From positions 1-37,107 of the forward strand of contig CAIVLE010000090.1 in the NCBI GenBank assembly GCA_903906635.1: a DNA stretch of 37,107 nucleotides, written 5' to 3'. Positions 17,913-25,320 of the stretch are shown in pieces (position 1 is the first letter of the stretch; each line of letters opens with the position of its first letter). The translations under genes were made by a program, and so were the position numbers. This DNA is from an uncultured Burkholderiales bacterium (GTDB lineage: Bacteria; Pseudomonadota; Gammaproteobacteria; Burkholderiales; Burkholderiaceae_C). Under the pieces are notes generated by a model that worked only from the letters and a program-made list of their open reading frames with translations, was not told the DNA's origin and did not search any database.

Positions 17913-18866
17913 TTAGGTGGCGTGCTCTGCACGCCAACGTTGCACCTGCGGGGCCACATCGCCCAAACCTTGCACGCAGACCACCCGCGACAGCTTACGG
18001 CGCTTGAGGGCGCTGTTTTGCCCGCCGGCCCACACCTCGGTGGTGAGGGGCAACAACGCGCACAACTCGTTCAAGCCCTCCACCACCTGCTTGGGGTTCA
18101 TGATGGCGCTGAAACTCAAGGCCACCACCTGCGCTGAATGAGCAATCGCTGCTTTGGCAATGTCTTGGATCGGCATTTGCGTGCCCAACCACAGACAATG
18201 CGCGCCCTGCAAGGCCAACAGACTCTGCGCCATCAGCAGGCCCAAGCCGTGGGGTTCTTGCGCAAAAGTAGTCAACATGACCCGTGGCGTGTTCGTCGCC
18301 TGAGCCTGAGGCAGGCTGTCCATGGCGTGGCGCAGCAAGGCAGATACGCACTCGGTGTAGAAGTGTTCTTCGTAGACCTCCATCTCGCCACGCACCCAAG
18401 CATCCCCCACGGCAGCGGTCACGGGGGCCACCACTTGCATGACAAAGGCCTCAAGCCCCAAATCGCTCCAGGCCAGATGAAGTTGCGCGCGCAAGCCCTC
18501 TGTGTCGTGGTCACGGATCAACTGCAAGTAGCGCGCCACGTGGGCATGAGGGCTGTGGGACTCGGTTGGGGTGAGCTGTGCTTGGGTGGTGGGCAGGTTT
18601 TGACTCAACCTCAGCAAGTCTTCGCTGGCCAGGGGCACCACGCGCCCGGGGCGCTGGCCTTGGTCCATCAAGCGTTTGATGAGGCGCAATTTTTCAACCT
18701 GTGCGGTGGGGTAGGTACGTTCCCCAAACGCATCCCGGCCTGGGTTTGGAAACCCGTAGCGGCGCTCCCAGATGCGCAGCGTGTCTTTGCCAATGCCCGT
18801 GTCACGCTCAACCGCAGCAATCGACAGCTGCACGGCTTTGGCGGCAGATTCAGCGCGAAAATTCAT
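17913..18866 (-). CDS. litR: MerR-family cobalamin-binding regulator of the LitR/CarH photoreceptor type
   Basis: 317 residues. Residues about 13-80 are a MerR-type winged helix (AAVERDTGIGKDTLRIWERR; RYGFPNPGRDAFGERTY). After a linker come a four-helix cap (about 108-190) and a Rossmann-like B12-binding domain (about 193-315). Two cobalamin signatures are visible: W157-x9-E167-H168, the Wx9EH motif of CarH, and E204-x-H206-x-x-G209, the ExHxxG motif that supplies the lower axial His. Family members bind adenosylcobalamin in the dark, assemble on DNA and repress; light splits the Co-C bond and releases the promoter. The residue after the Trp is Val158, where Thermus CarH has His132. The gene diverges from the nine-gene operon, which is the expected target. 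Confidence 0.88.
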   Translation of the reverse strand: MNFRAESAAKAVQLSIAAVERDTGIGKDTLRIWERRYGFPNPGRDAFGERTYPTAQVEKLRLIKRLMDQGQRPGRVVPLASEDLLRLSQNLPTTQAQLTPTESHSPHAHVARYLQLIRDHDTEGLRAQLHLAWSDLGLEAFVMQVVAPVTAAVGDAWVRGEMEVYEEHFYTECVSALLRHAMDSLPQAQATNTPRVMLTTFAQEPHGLGLLMAQSLLALQGAHCLWLGTQMPIQDIAKAAIAHSAQVVALSFSAIMNPKQVVEGLNELCALLPLTTEVWAGGQNSALKRRKLSRVVCVQGLGDVAPQVQRWRAEHAT

Positions 18867-18905
18867 GGCGGCAACAATTTCTTGGTCGGAAGGTAGTGAA
18901 GCAAG

Positions 18906-18920
18906 TTTGTCCTAGACAAA
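18906..18920. promoter_or_regulatory. Perfect inverted repeat, candidate LitR operator
   Basis: TTTGTC-CTA-GACAAA: two perfect six-base arms around a three-base centre, in the 105-base region between the divergent litR-like and peroxidase genes. It overlaps the proposed -35 box of the operon (18913-18918) and lies just downstream of a proposed litR start point, where bound protein could block both promoters. MerR-type dimers bind such symmetric sites. A shorter palindrome, AAGTACTT (18964-18971), touches the peroxidase ATG. Assignment to LitR is inferred from position. Confidence 0.55.
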
Positions 18921-18941
18921 ACAAGCAATTTACGCCATCAT
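18913..18941 (+). promoter_or_regulatory. Putative sigma-70 promoter of the nine-gene operon
   Basis: TAGACA (18913-18918, five of six matches to TTGACA), a 17-base spacer, and CATCAT (18936-18941, four of six to TATAAT). The -35 lies inside the inverted repeat. Initiation near 18948 would leave a leader of about 24 bases before the peroxidase ATG, with no clear Shine-Dalgarno. I looked for, and did not find, an ECF RpoE/ChrR-type TGATC -35. Confidence 0.35.
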
Positions 18942-18965
18942 GCACGAACTCGCATTACCTAACAA
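18937..18965 (-). promoter_or_regulatory. Putative promoter of the litR-like gene
   Basis: On the minus strand, TTGTTA (18965-18960) and CATGAT (18942-18937) are separated by 17 bases and match the sigma-70 hexamers at four of six positions each. The -10 coincides almost exactly with the -10 proposed for the opposite strand. A transcript starting near 18930 would cross the inverted repeat at about +10 to +25. Moderate matches only. Confidence 0.27.
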
Positions 18966-18971
18966 GTACTT

Positions 18972-19583
18972 ATGTCATTTCCATCAGGTTTATTTCGCAG
19001 TTTAGCCACCGGAATTTGGGCTGCAATGGTCTGTCTGTCTCCCCTGCTCGCACAGGGCGCAGAACCCGCCACTGCCACTGCAGCGCCATCTTGCCCGCGC
19101 GTGTTGCAACACACCGTGCTGCGTTTGCAAGACGAAAAGCCCCAAGCCCTGTGCCAATATGCCGGACAGGTGGTGGTGGTGGTCAACACCGCGAGCTACT
19201 GCGGCTTCACGTCGCAGTACAAGGGGCTTGAGGCGTTGTTTGCCAAGTACAAAGACCGTGGCTTGGTGCTGTTGGGTTTTCCCTCCAACGACTTTTCCCA
19301 AGAGCCAGACAGCAACGCCAAGATCGCCGACTTTTGTGAGAACACCTTCGGGGTGAAATTTCCGATGTTTGCCAAGTCAAAGGTGCAAGGATCTGACGCC
19401 TTGCCCTTGTTCAAACAACTGACCGAGCAAACTGGCAGCGCGCCTCGCTGGAACTTTTACAAGTACGTGATCAGCCGTGATGGACAACACATCAAGAGCT
19501 TTAGTTCGATGACCGGCCCACAAGACAAGTCTTTCGTGGCCGAGGTAGAAAAGCAACTGGCTGCCAAAGTCAACGGCTCATGA
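18972..19583 (+). CDS. Exported glutathione peroxidase family protein
   Basis: 203 residues. A signal peptide (about 1-30, LATGIWAAMVCLSPLLAQGA) precedes a thioredoxin-fold glutathione peroxidase domain. The catalytic tetrad is readable: Cys77 in NTASYCGFT, Gln110 in FPSNDFSQEP, and Trp160-Asn161 in RWNFYKYV. Cys replaces selenocysteine. Such enzymes reduce hydrogen peroxide or lipid hydroperoxides, usually with thioredoxin-like donors in bacteria. Export places it in the periplasm, near membrane lipids. It is the first gene of the operon, and its TGA overlaps the next ATG by four bases. The typical bacterial family member (BtuE-like) is about 160-185 residues without a leader. No clear ribosome-binding site is seen before the ATG. 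Confidence 0.9.
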   Translation: MSFPSGLFRSLATGIWAAMVCLSPLLAQGAEPATATAAPSCPRVLQHTVLRLQDEKPQALCQYAGQVVVVVNTASYCGFTSQYKGLEALFAKYKDRGLVLLGFPSNDFSQEPDSNAKIADFCENTFGVKFPMFAKSKVQGSDALPLFKQLTEQTGSAPRWNFYKYVISRDGQHIKSFSSMTGPQDKSFVAEVEKQLAAKVNGS

Positions 19584-20863
19584 AGCCACGCGTTGCCATC
19601 ATCGGCTCGGGCATCTCGGGCTTGTCTGCGGCGCACCACTTGCGCGGTCACGCACACATCACCTTGTTTGAAGCCGCAGACTATTTCGGTGGTCACACCC
19701 ACACGGTGGACGTGACTTTGCCCACGCCCCAAGGAATGCAAACGCATGGCGTGGACACCGGTTTTTTGGTGTTCAACGAGCGCACCTACCCAGGCTTGAT
19801 TGCCTTACTGGACGAATTGCAGGTACCCAGCGCCAAATCGGACATGTCGTTCTCGGTGCAAGCGCCGCAACCCCATGGCCAACGGCCCTTGGAGTGGAAC
19901 GGCTCGACCCTCAACACCGTGTTTGCCCAGCGACGCAACCTGTTCAACCCACGCTTCATTGGCATGCTGCGCGAGGTGATGCGCTTTAACGCCTTGGTCA
20001 CCCAATTGGCCTTGCGCAACCAAGACGAAGAGCTGGCCCAGCCTTTGTGCGAGTTTTTGCTGGCCAACCGCTTCGGCGAAGCTTTTTGCGATGACTATCT
20101 GCTGCCCATGCTGGGCTGCATCTGGAGTTGCCCGACCGATCAGATGCTCATGTTTCCGCTGGCCACGATGGTGCGGTTTTGCCACAACCATGGACTGGCA
20201 CAGGTCAACAACAGACCCCAGTGGCACACCGTGCGCGGTGGGGCACGCCACTATGTTGACAAAATCATCGCGCACATCCAAGACAAGCGCCTGAACTGCG
20301 CCGTGACCCGCATTGAACGCGACACACAAGGCGTGACGGTCCACACCGCATCGACCAGCGAGCGTTTTGACGCCGTGGTACTCGCCACCCACGCCGACCA
20401 ATCTTTGGCCATGCTGTCCCAGCCCAGTGCACAAGAAATGCGTACCCTTGGGGCGGTGCGCTACCACCCGAACCTGGCGGTGCTGCATACCGATACCTCG
20501 GTGATGCCCAGCAAAAAGCTCGCTTGGGCCGCTTGGAATTACCAACGTGCAGAAAAGCAAGGCAGCGACAACGCACCCGTCTGCCTGCATTACTGGCTCA
20601 ACCAATTGCAGCCTTTGCCCTTTACCGAGCAAGTGTTTGTGTCGCTCAATCCAATCCACGAGATCAGCCCCGAGCGGGTGATTGGCAGCTACCACTACGC
20701 ACATCCGGTGTTTGACTTGGCCGCGATAGAAGCGCAGGCTCAGGTGCCTGCGCTGCAAGGCCAACAGCACACTTGGTATGCCGGCGCATGGATGGGATAC
20801 GGCTTTCACGAAGATGGCTTCAAAGCCGGGCGGGACGCCGCGTTGGGGGTGTTGGCGCGATGA
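19580..20863 (+). CDS. FAD/NAD(P)-binding amine-oxidase-like oxidoreductase (COG2907)
   Basis: 427 residues. The N-terminal dinucleotide-binding motif is IIGSGISGLSAAHHL (about residues 7-21), followed by FEAADYFGGHTHTV and the family motif GVDTGFLVFNERTYPGL (about 56-72). The C-terminus, WYAGAWMGYGFHEDGFKAG, closes the flavin site. The reaction is not established. The family accompanies DUF1365 and cyclopropane-synthase genes in many bacteria. In Rhodobacter sphaeroides, as I recall, a homologue belongs to the singlet-oxygen regulon and is needed for furan fatty acids. Start and upstream stop share ATGA, and the end overlaps the next gene in the same way, so expression is tightly coupled. 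Confidence 0.9.
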   Translation: MKPRVAIIGSGISGLSAAHHLRGHAHITLFEAADYFGGHTHTVDVTLPTPQGMQTHGVDTGFLVFNERTYPGLIALLDELQVPSAKSDMSFSVQAPQPHGQRPLEWNGSTLNTVFAQRRNLFNPRFIGMLREVMRFNALVTQLALRNQDEELAQPLCEFLLANRFGEAFCDDYLLPMLGCIWSCPTDQMLMFPLATMVRFCHNHGLAQVNNRPQWHTVRGGARHYVDKIIAHIQDKRLNCAVTRIERDTQGVTVHTASTSERFDAVVLATHADQSLAMLSQPSAQEMRTLGAVRYHPNLAVLHTDTSVMPSKKLAWAAWNYQRAEKQGSDNAPVCLHYWLNQLQPLPFTEQVFVSLNPIHEISPERVIGSYHYAHPVFDLAAIEAQAQVPALQGQQHTWYAGAWMGYGFHEDGFKAGRDAALGVLAR

Positions 20864-21639
20864 GCACCACAGCACGCGCGCACATGGCTCAACCCTTGCT
20901 GGGTTTGGGCCAAGTGCGCCATACGCGCTTGCGCCCCACGCGCCATGCGTTTGACTACGCCACGTATTTTTTGCTGTTGCCCATGCGCAGTTTGGCCGCT
21001 GGCAGCCCAAGCGCGCTGGCCATCAACCGAGCGGGGCTGATGAGCTTTCACGATGTAGACCACGGCGACGGGCGCAACACGGCGCAAGGTGGCGCGTTGG
21101 CATGGTTGGATGAGGTACTGCAGCAAGCAGGCATCCACGACGCCAAAGGCGAGGTCTGGCTGCACTGCTACCCGCGGGTGCTGGGCTATACCTTCAAGCC
21201 CGTGAGTTTTTGGTATTGCCACACAGCCGATGAGCAATTGCGCGCGATCGTGGTTGAAGTGAACAACACCTTCGGTGAGCGTCACTGCTACTTGCTAGAC
21301 CGCCCACGCTGGGGGGTTGAGCAAGTCGCCACCAAGGTGTTTCATGTGTCGCCGTTTTGCGCCATCGAAGGCTGCTATCGTTTTCGCTTCATGCGCACCA
21401 CTGATCGCACCGTCGCCCGAATCGAGCACGACGATGCCCAGGGCCCGCTGATTCAAACCAGTGTCAGCGGCGTGTTGGTGCCGGCCAGCTTGGCGGCACA
21501 GCGACAAGCCTTGTGGCGCTTTCCTTGGATGACCTTGATGGTGATGCTGCGCATCCACTGGCAAGCGCTGCAGCTGTGGCGCAAGCGTGTGCGGTTTTTC
21601 ACCAAGCCCAACCCTCCAACCGATTTTGTGACCCGTTGA
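20860..21639 (+). CDS. DUF1365 family protein
   Basis: 259 residues; the ATG at 20860 overlaps the previous stop (ATGA), which decides the start over upstream in-frame codons. DUF1365 (COG3496) features are RHTRLRPTRHAFDYATYFLLL near residue 20, CYPRVLGYTFKPVSFWYC near 103-120, VEVNNTFGERHCYLL and KVFHVSPFCAIEGCYRF. The biochemical role is unknown. The family is found almost always between a COG2907 oxidoreductase and a CFA-type methyltransferase, as here, which points to modification of acyl chains. A C-terminal hydrophobic segment (WMTLMVMLRIHWQALQLW) could rest on the membrane. Confidence 0.9.
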   Translation: MSTTARAHMAQPLLGLGQVRHTRLRPTRHAFDYATYFLLLPMRSLAAGSPSALAINRAGLMSFHDVDHGDGRNTAQGGALAWLDEVLQQAGIHDAKGEVWLHCYPRVLGYTFKPVSFWYCHTADEQLRAIVVEVNNTFGERHCYLLDRPRWGVEQVATKVFHVSPFCAIEGCYRFRFMRTTDRTVARIEHDDAQGPLIQTSVSGVLVPASLAAQRQALWRFPWMTLMVMLRIHWQALQLWRKRVRFFTKPNPPTDFVTR

Positions 21640-21642
21640 CCG

Positions 21643-22896
21643 ATGCCCCCAAGCACCATGAACACCACCTCCTCATCTCCTAGCTCTGAGCCCGTTTCGC
21701 CCAAGACGCTCGATATGCCTGCCAGCGCCCGCCGTGTCGTGGCCATGCTGGACCAACTGCGCCACGGCCACTTGCGTGTGGTGTGGCCCGATGGCAACAG
21801 CACCCACTTTGGCGCTCACGATGCAGGGGGGCTATCGGCACAGCTGCACCTGCACAACTTCAAGCCTTTGAGTGAGGCCATCAAATCTGGGGACATTGGA
21901 TTTGCCGAAGGCTTCATCGCAGGCGACTGGACCACGCCCGATTTGCCCGCACTGCTGCGACTCTTGGTGGCCAATCGGCGTGAGATGGATGATTTGATTT
22001 ATGGCCATTGGTTGGGCCGTTTGGTCTACCGCGTGCGGCATTTGCTCCACCGCAACACCAAGCGCAACAGCGCCAAAAACATCCATGCCCATTACGACTT
22101 GGGCAATGCGTTTTACCAGCTGTGGCTGGACCCCACCATGAATTACTCATCGGCCTGGTTCGGCGATGACCCAAGCCAAGACTTGTCGCACGCCCAAAAC
22201 GCCAAAGTGCATCGCGCCTTGTGCATGGTGCAAGCCAAACCCGGTGACCGGGTGATGGAGATCGGTTGCGGCTGGGGCGCTTTGGCAGAAATGGGCGGCC
22301 TCGAATTTGGCGCCCGCATGCACGGCGTCACTTTGAGCCACGAGCAACTGGCTTACGCCCAAGCACGCATGCAGCGCTTGGGCTTGTCTGGCAGCAGCGA
22401 CTTGCGCCTGCAAGATTACCGCGACATCGACGACGGCCCCTATGACGCCATTTGTTCCATCGAAATGCTCGAAGCCGTGGGCCAAGAGTATTGGCCTACT
22501 TACTTTGAGACCGTGCAGCGACTGCTCAAACCCGGTGGCAAGGCGTGTATCCAAACCATCGTGATCGACGACGCCTTGTTTGACCGCTATGTCAAAAGCA
22601 CGGACTTCATTCAGCAGTACATCTTTCCGGGCGGCTGCTTGCCCTGCCCACGCGAGTTCCGCGCCCACGCTGCGGCAGCGGGCCTGCGCGTCGTGGACGA
22701 GATGGCCTTTGGTCTTGACTATGCCGAGACGCTGCGTCGCTGGCGCCACGCGTTCTTAGCCGAGCAGTCCCGCGTGTTGGCCTTGGGCTTTGACGAACGC
22801 TTTGTACGCATTTGGGATTTTTACTTGGCTTATTGCGAAGCGGCCTTTGAGCAAGCCAACACCGACGTGGTGCAGTACACGCTTGAGAGGCTGTGA
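21643..22896 (+). CDS. cfa: Cyclopropane-fatty-acyl-phospholipid synthase family methyltransferase
   Basis: 417 residues. The N-terminal lipid-binding part (about 25-125) precedes an SAM methyltransferase domain with motif I VMEIGCGWGALAEMG (about residues 205-219). NAKNIHAHYDLGNAFYQLWL-type family residues lie near 145-165, and EAVGQEYWPTYF and FPGGCLP follow. The enzyme moves a methyl group from SAM to the double bond of unsaturated phospholipid acyl chains, giving a cyclopropane ring or, in some homologues, a methyl branch that leads to furan fatty acids. It starts three bases after the DUF1365 stop; an ATG five codons later (21658) is an alternative. Which of the two products is made cannot be told from sequence. 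Confidence 0.93.
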   Translation: MPPSTMNTTSSSPSSEPVSPKTLDMPASARRVVAMLDQLRHGHLRVVWPDGNSTHFGAHDAGGLSAQLHLHNFKPLSEAIKSGDIGFAEGFIAGDWTTPDLPALLRLLVANRREMDDLIYGHWLGRLVYRVRHLLHRNTKRNSAKNIHAHYDLGNAFYQLWLDPTMNYSSAWFGDDPSQDLSHAQNAKVHRALCMVQAKPGDRVMEIGCGWGALAEMGGLEFGARMHGVTLSHEQLAYAQARMQRLGLSGSSDLRLQDYRDIDDGPYDAICSIEMLEAVGQEYWPTYFETVQRLLKPGGKACIQTIVIDDALFDRYVKSTDFIQQYIFPGGCLPCPREFRAHAAAAGLRVVDEMAFGLDYAETLRRWRHAFLAEQSRVLALGFDERFVRIWDFYLAYCEAAFEQANTDVVQYTLERL

Positions 22897-23474
22897 TGCA
22901 GCGCAGGCGCTGGCTCATGGCTTTGCTGTCTTGTGCCTGTGCTGCTGGGTTCGCTCGTGCGCAAGACAGCGCCTCCTCCAAAGAGTTGCTGGCGCAAACT
23001 TTGCAGCAACTGCGCCCCTTGCTGGGCAACCCTCGTTTGGTCGGTGAACACCGCTTGACCTACTGGGGATTTGAGGTGTACCACGCCAGACTGTGGGCCA
23101 ACAGCGCTGCGTTTTCACCCGCCGATTGGGCCTCGCAACGCCTGGTGCTGGAGTTGCGTTATTTGCGGGACTTTCAAGGCCACGACATCGCCCAACGCTC
23201 GATCACCGAAATACAAAACCAAGGCCCGCTGAGCGCCGAACGCTCCGCCGCTTGGCGACAAAGCTTGCAGTTGCTGATGCCCAATATACGCAAGGGCGAG
23301 ACGCTCACGGGGGCCTACCTGCCCGAGTCGGGCGCACAGTTTTGGCACCAAGGCCAAGCCCTGGGCGAGATTCGCGACACAGAGTTTGCGCGCCGCTTTT
23401 TCGGCATTTGGCTCTCCCCCCAAAGTTCGCAGCCGGTGTTGCGTCAACAGTTACTGGCTGGCGCCTCGCTGTGA
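22896..23474 (+). CDS. Exported chalcone-isomerase-like protein
   Basis: 192 residues from the ATG that overlaps the cfa stop by one base (TGATG), with GAGAGG six bases upstream; a GTG one codon earlier is also possible. A signal peptide (about 1-22, WLMALLSCACAAGFARA) is followed by a domain resembling bacterial chalcone-isomerase-like proteins: LTYWGFEVYHARLWA, LVLELRYLRDFQGHDIAQRSI, GAYLPESGAQFWHQG and FARRFFGIWLSPQS. Bacteria have no flavonoid pathway for it to serve. In plants the same fold also occurs as fatty-acid-binding proteins, so periplasmic acyl-chain binding is a reasonable guess given the neighbours. Confidence 0.82.
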   Translation: MQRRRWLMALLSCACAAGFARAQDSASSKELLAQTLQQLRPLLGNPRLVGEHRLTYWGFEVYHARLWANSAAFSPADWASQRLVLELRYLRDFQGHDIAQRSITEIQNQGPLSAERSAAWRQSLQLLMPNIRKGETLTGAYLPESGAQFWHQGQALGEIRDTEFARRFFGIWLSPQSSQPVLRQQLLAGASL

Positions 23475-24769
23475 CGAACCACTGGCGCACCACGGTGTGG
23501 CGCAAGCTGGCGTGGCTGAGGTTGAATTGGATGGCGATGCCATTGGCTTTTGTCAGCTTGCCTTTGTATGTGATGCTGCCACACCGCTACGCCAGCGCAT
23601 GGGGTGTGCCATTGGCCAGCTTAGGGGCTTTGTTGCTGTGCGTTCGCGCCCTCGATGCGGTGCTTGACCCCTGGCTGGGGGCCCGATGTGATGGCTGGTT
23701 TGCCCACGGCATGCCCCGGGTGCTCACGCGCACGGGCATGTTGTGCGGCCTGTTGGCGCTGGGTTTTGCGGGCCTGTGGTTGCCCGATGTGTGGCTGGGC
23801 TCGCTGGGTCTGCACGTGACGCCCGAGACCGTGCTGGCCATGGCCGCCCCGTGTTTGGTGCTGGCGTACTTGGGGGCGACCTGCTTGAACTTGGGGCTGC
23901 AGTCGTGGGGGACGCGACTGGGGGGCCACGCCTCTCAACAAAGCCTGATCGTGGCCTGGCGCGAAGGCTTGGGGTTGCTGGGCGTGGTGCTGGCCTCGGT
24001 CTTGACGGCTTGGGTGGATGCCCCTGCGCTGGTGATCGCGTTGACGCTGGCGCTTACTCTGGGCTGGTGGTTGTGGCGCTCAGCACCGTTTCCAACGCAT
24101 CCCCCGCTGCAAAGCGTCGCGGCATCGGACAGCGGGGCTGGGCCGCTGCAGCGGCCTGCCTTTCGTGCGCTGCTGCAAGTTTTTTTGCTCAATGGCATCG
24201 CCAGCGCAGTGCCTGCAACCTTGGTGATGTTTTACATCCAAGACCAATTGCAAGCGCCCAGCGGTTATGAAGCACGCTACTTGGGCGCGTACTTTGTCGC
24301 GGCAGCGGTCTCGCTCCCGTTGTGGCTGTGGGTGGTTCGCCGCGTGGGCTTGTTGCGCGCCTGGGGGGTGGGCATGGTCTTGGCCATGGGCGTGTTCATG
24401 TGGACAATGGGTTTAGGGGCAGGGGACTTGTTGGGTTTTGGCGTGATTTGCGCCTTGTCGGGTGTGGCGCTTGGGGCCGACTTGGTGGTGCCAGGCGCGT
24501 TGTTGACGGGGGTGATTCAACAAGCCGGTGACAGCGGCGCACGCGAAGGCCGCTATCTGGGGTGGTGGCAAGTCGCCACCAAACTCAACCTGGCTCTGGC
24601 CGCTGGTCTGAGCTTGCCCGCCTTGCAAGTGCTGGGCTACACCCCAGGGGCGCACAATGCATCTGGTCTGTGGGCTTTGACGCTGGCTTACGGTGTGCTG
24701 CCTTGTGGGTTGAAATTTTTGGCTGCGTGGCGTTTGTGGACGCTGCGCCATGTGTTGCAGGAGAACTGA
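23471..24769 (+). CDS. GPH/MelB-type MFS transporter
   Basis: 432 residues. The GTG at 23471 overlaps the previous TGA by four bases (GTGA) and begins MTNHWRTTVWRKLAWLRLNW; in-frame upstream codons lie inside the preceding gene and are rejected. Eleven or twelve hydrophobic helices fill the chain, and RALDAVLDPWLGARCDGW (about 57-74) is the conserved loop 2-3 motif of the glycoside-pentoside-hexuronide (GPH, COG2211) group. The substrate is unknown. Homologues occur in the R. sphaeroides singlet-oxygen operon, so a lipid-related rather than sugar substrate is possible. It lies between lipid-modification genes and ends one base before the next gene. Confidence 0.88.
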   Translation: MTNHWRTTVWRKLAWLRLNWMAMPLAFVSLPLYVMLPHRYASAWGVPLASLGALLLCVRALDAVLDPWLGARCDGWFAHGMPRVLTRTGMLCGLLALGFAGLWLPDVWLGSLGLHVTPETVLAMAAPCLVLAYLGATCLNLGLQSWGTRLGGHASQQSLIVAWREGLGLLGVVLASVLTAWVDAPALVIALTLALTLGWWLWRSAPFPTHPPLQSVAASDSGAGPLQRPAFRALLQVFLLNGIASAVPATLVMFYIQDQLQAPSGYEARYLGAYFVAAAVSLPLWLWVVRRVGLLRAWGVGMVLAMGVFMWTMGLGAGDLLGFGVICALSGVALGADLVVPGALLTGVIQQAGDSGAREGRYLGWWQVATKLNLALAAGLSLPALQVLGYTPGAHNASGLWALTLAYGVLPCGLKFLAAWRLWTLRHVLQEN

Positions 24770-24770
24770 C

Positions 24771-25319
24771 ATGATGAACCGTAGAAAACTGTTGCTCAGT
24801 GGCACGGGAACGCTGGTGGGTGCCGCCAGCTTGATGGGCTGCGCAGGCCCCAGCGTGGACGATTACGCCAACGAGCGCCCGCTGCTGGACTTGCGTGAGT
24901 ATTTCAACGGCATGGTGGACGCTTGGGGCGTGTTCACCGACCGCAATGGCCAAGTGGTCAAGCGCTTCACCGTGGTGATGAACTGCCAATGGCAAGGTGA
25001 CAACGGTGTGCTGGACGAAGACTTTGTGTATTCGGATGGCACCCAAGAGAAACGCATTTGGCGCTTGAAACATCTGGGCAACGGCGCCTACAGCGGCAGC
25101 GCAGGCGACGTGGTGGGCATGGCCCAAGGTCAAACCCGTGGCAACAGCTTTCGCTGGGGCTACACCTTGGCACTTCCCGTCAACGGTCAGGTCTGGCACG
25201 TACAAATGGACGACTGGATGTACCTGATGAACTCCAAGGTCATGCTCAACAAAGCGCGCATGACCAAGTGGGGCTTGCACCTGGGTGACGTGACCTTGTC
25301 GTTCCAGCGAAGGGCTTGA
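24771..25319 (+). CDS. DUF3833 lipoprotein
   Basis: 182 residues from ATG 24771, with AGGAG eight bases upstream (a second ATG follows at 24774). The leader MMNRRKLLLSGTGTLVGAAS ends in the lipobox LMGC (Cys near 28), and its RRKLLL could also suit Tat export. The mature part is a beta-rich domain with LREYFNGMVDAWGVFTDRNG, FTVVMNCQW and the C-terminal MDDWMYLMNSKVMLNKA of the DUF3833 family. Its activity is unknown. The family travels with CFA synthase, SDR and LitR-type genes in many proteobacteria. It is probably anchored in the inner or outer membrane facing the periplasm. Confidence 0.88.
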   Translation: MMNRRKLLLSGTGTLVGAASLMGCAGPSVDDYANERPLLDLREYFNGMVDAWGVFTDRNGQVVKRFTVVMNCQWQGDNGVLDEDFVYSDGTQEKRIWRLKHLGNGAYSGSAGDVVGMAQGQTRGNSFRWGYTLALPVNGQVWHVQMDDWMYLMNSKVMLNKARMTKWGLHLGDVTLSFQRRA

Positions 25320-25320
25320 A

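Noticed and set aside
17913-18866. Metal- or redox-sensing MerR regulator
   Set aside because: The C-terminal 200 residues carry both cobalamin signatures; there is no short Cys-rich metal-binding tail.
18867-18971. ECF RpoE/ChrR-type promoter for the lipid operon
   Set aside because: No TGATC-like -35 with a matching -10 was found. The visible boxes fit sigma-70 better, which agrees with LitR-type repression.
19805-21010. Minus-strand open frame of 401 codons opposite the flavoprotein gene
   Set aside because: Antisense shadow spanning the junction of two well-supported, translationally coupled genes.
23093-23470. 126-codon N-terminal extension of the GPH transporter
   Set aside because: It lies inside the chalcone-isomerase-like gene in another frame, is Arg-rich, and a GTGA overlap gives a natural start at 23471.
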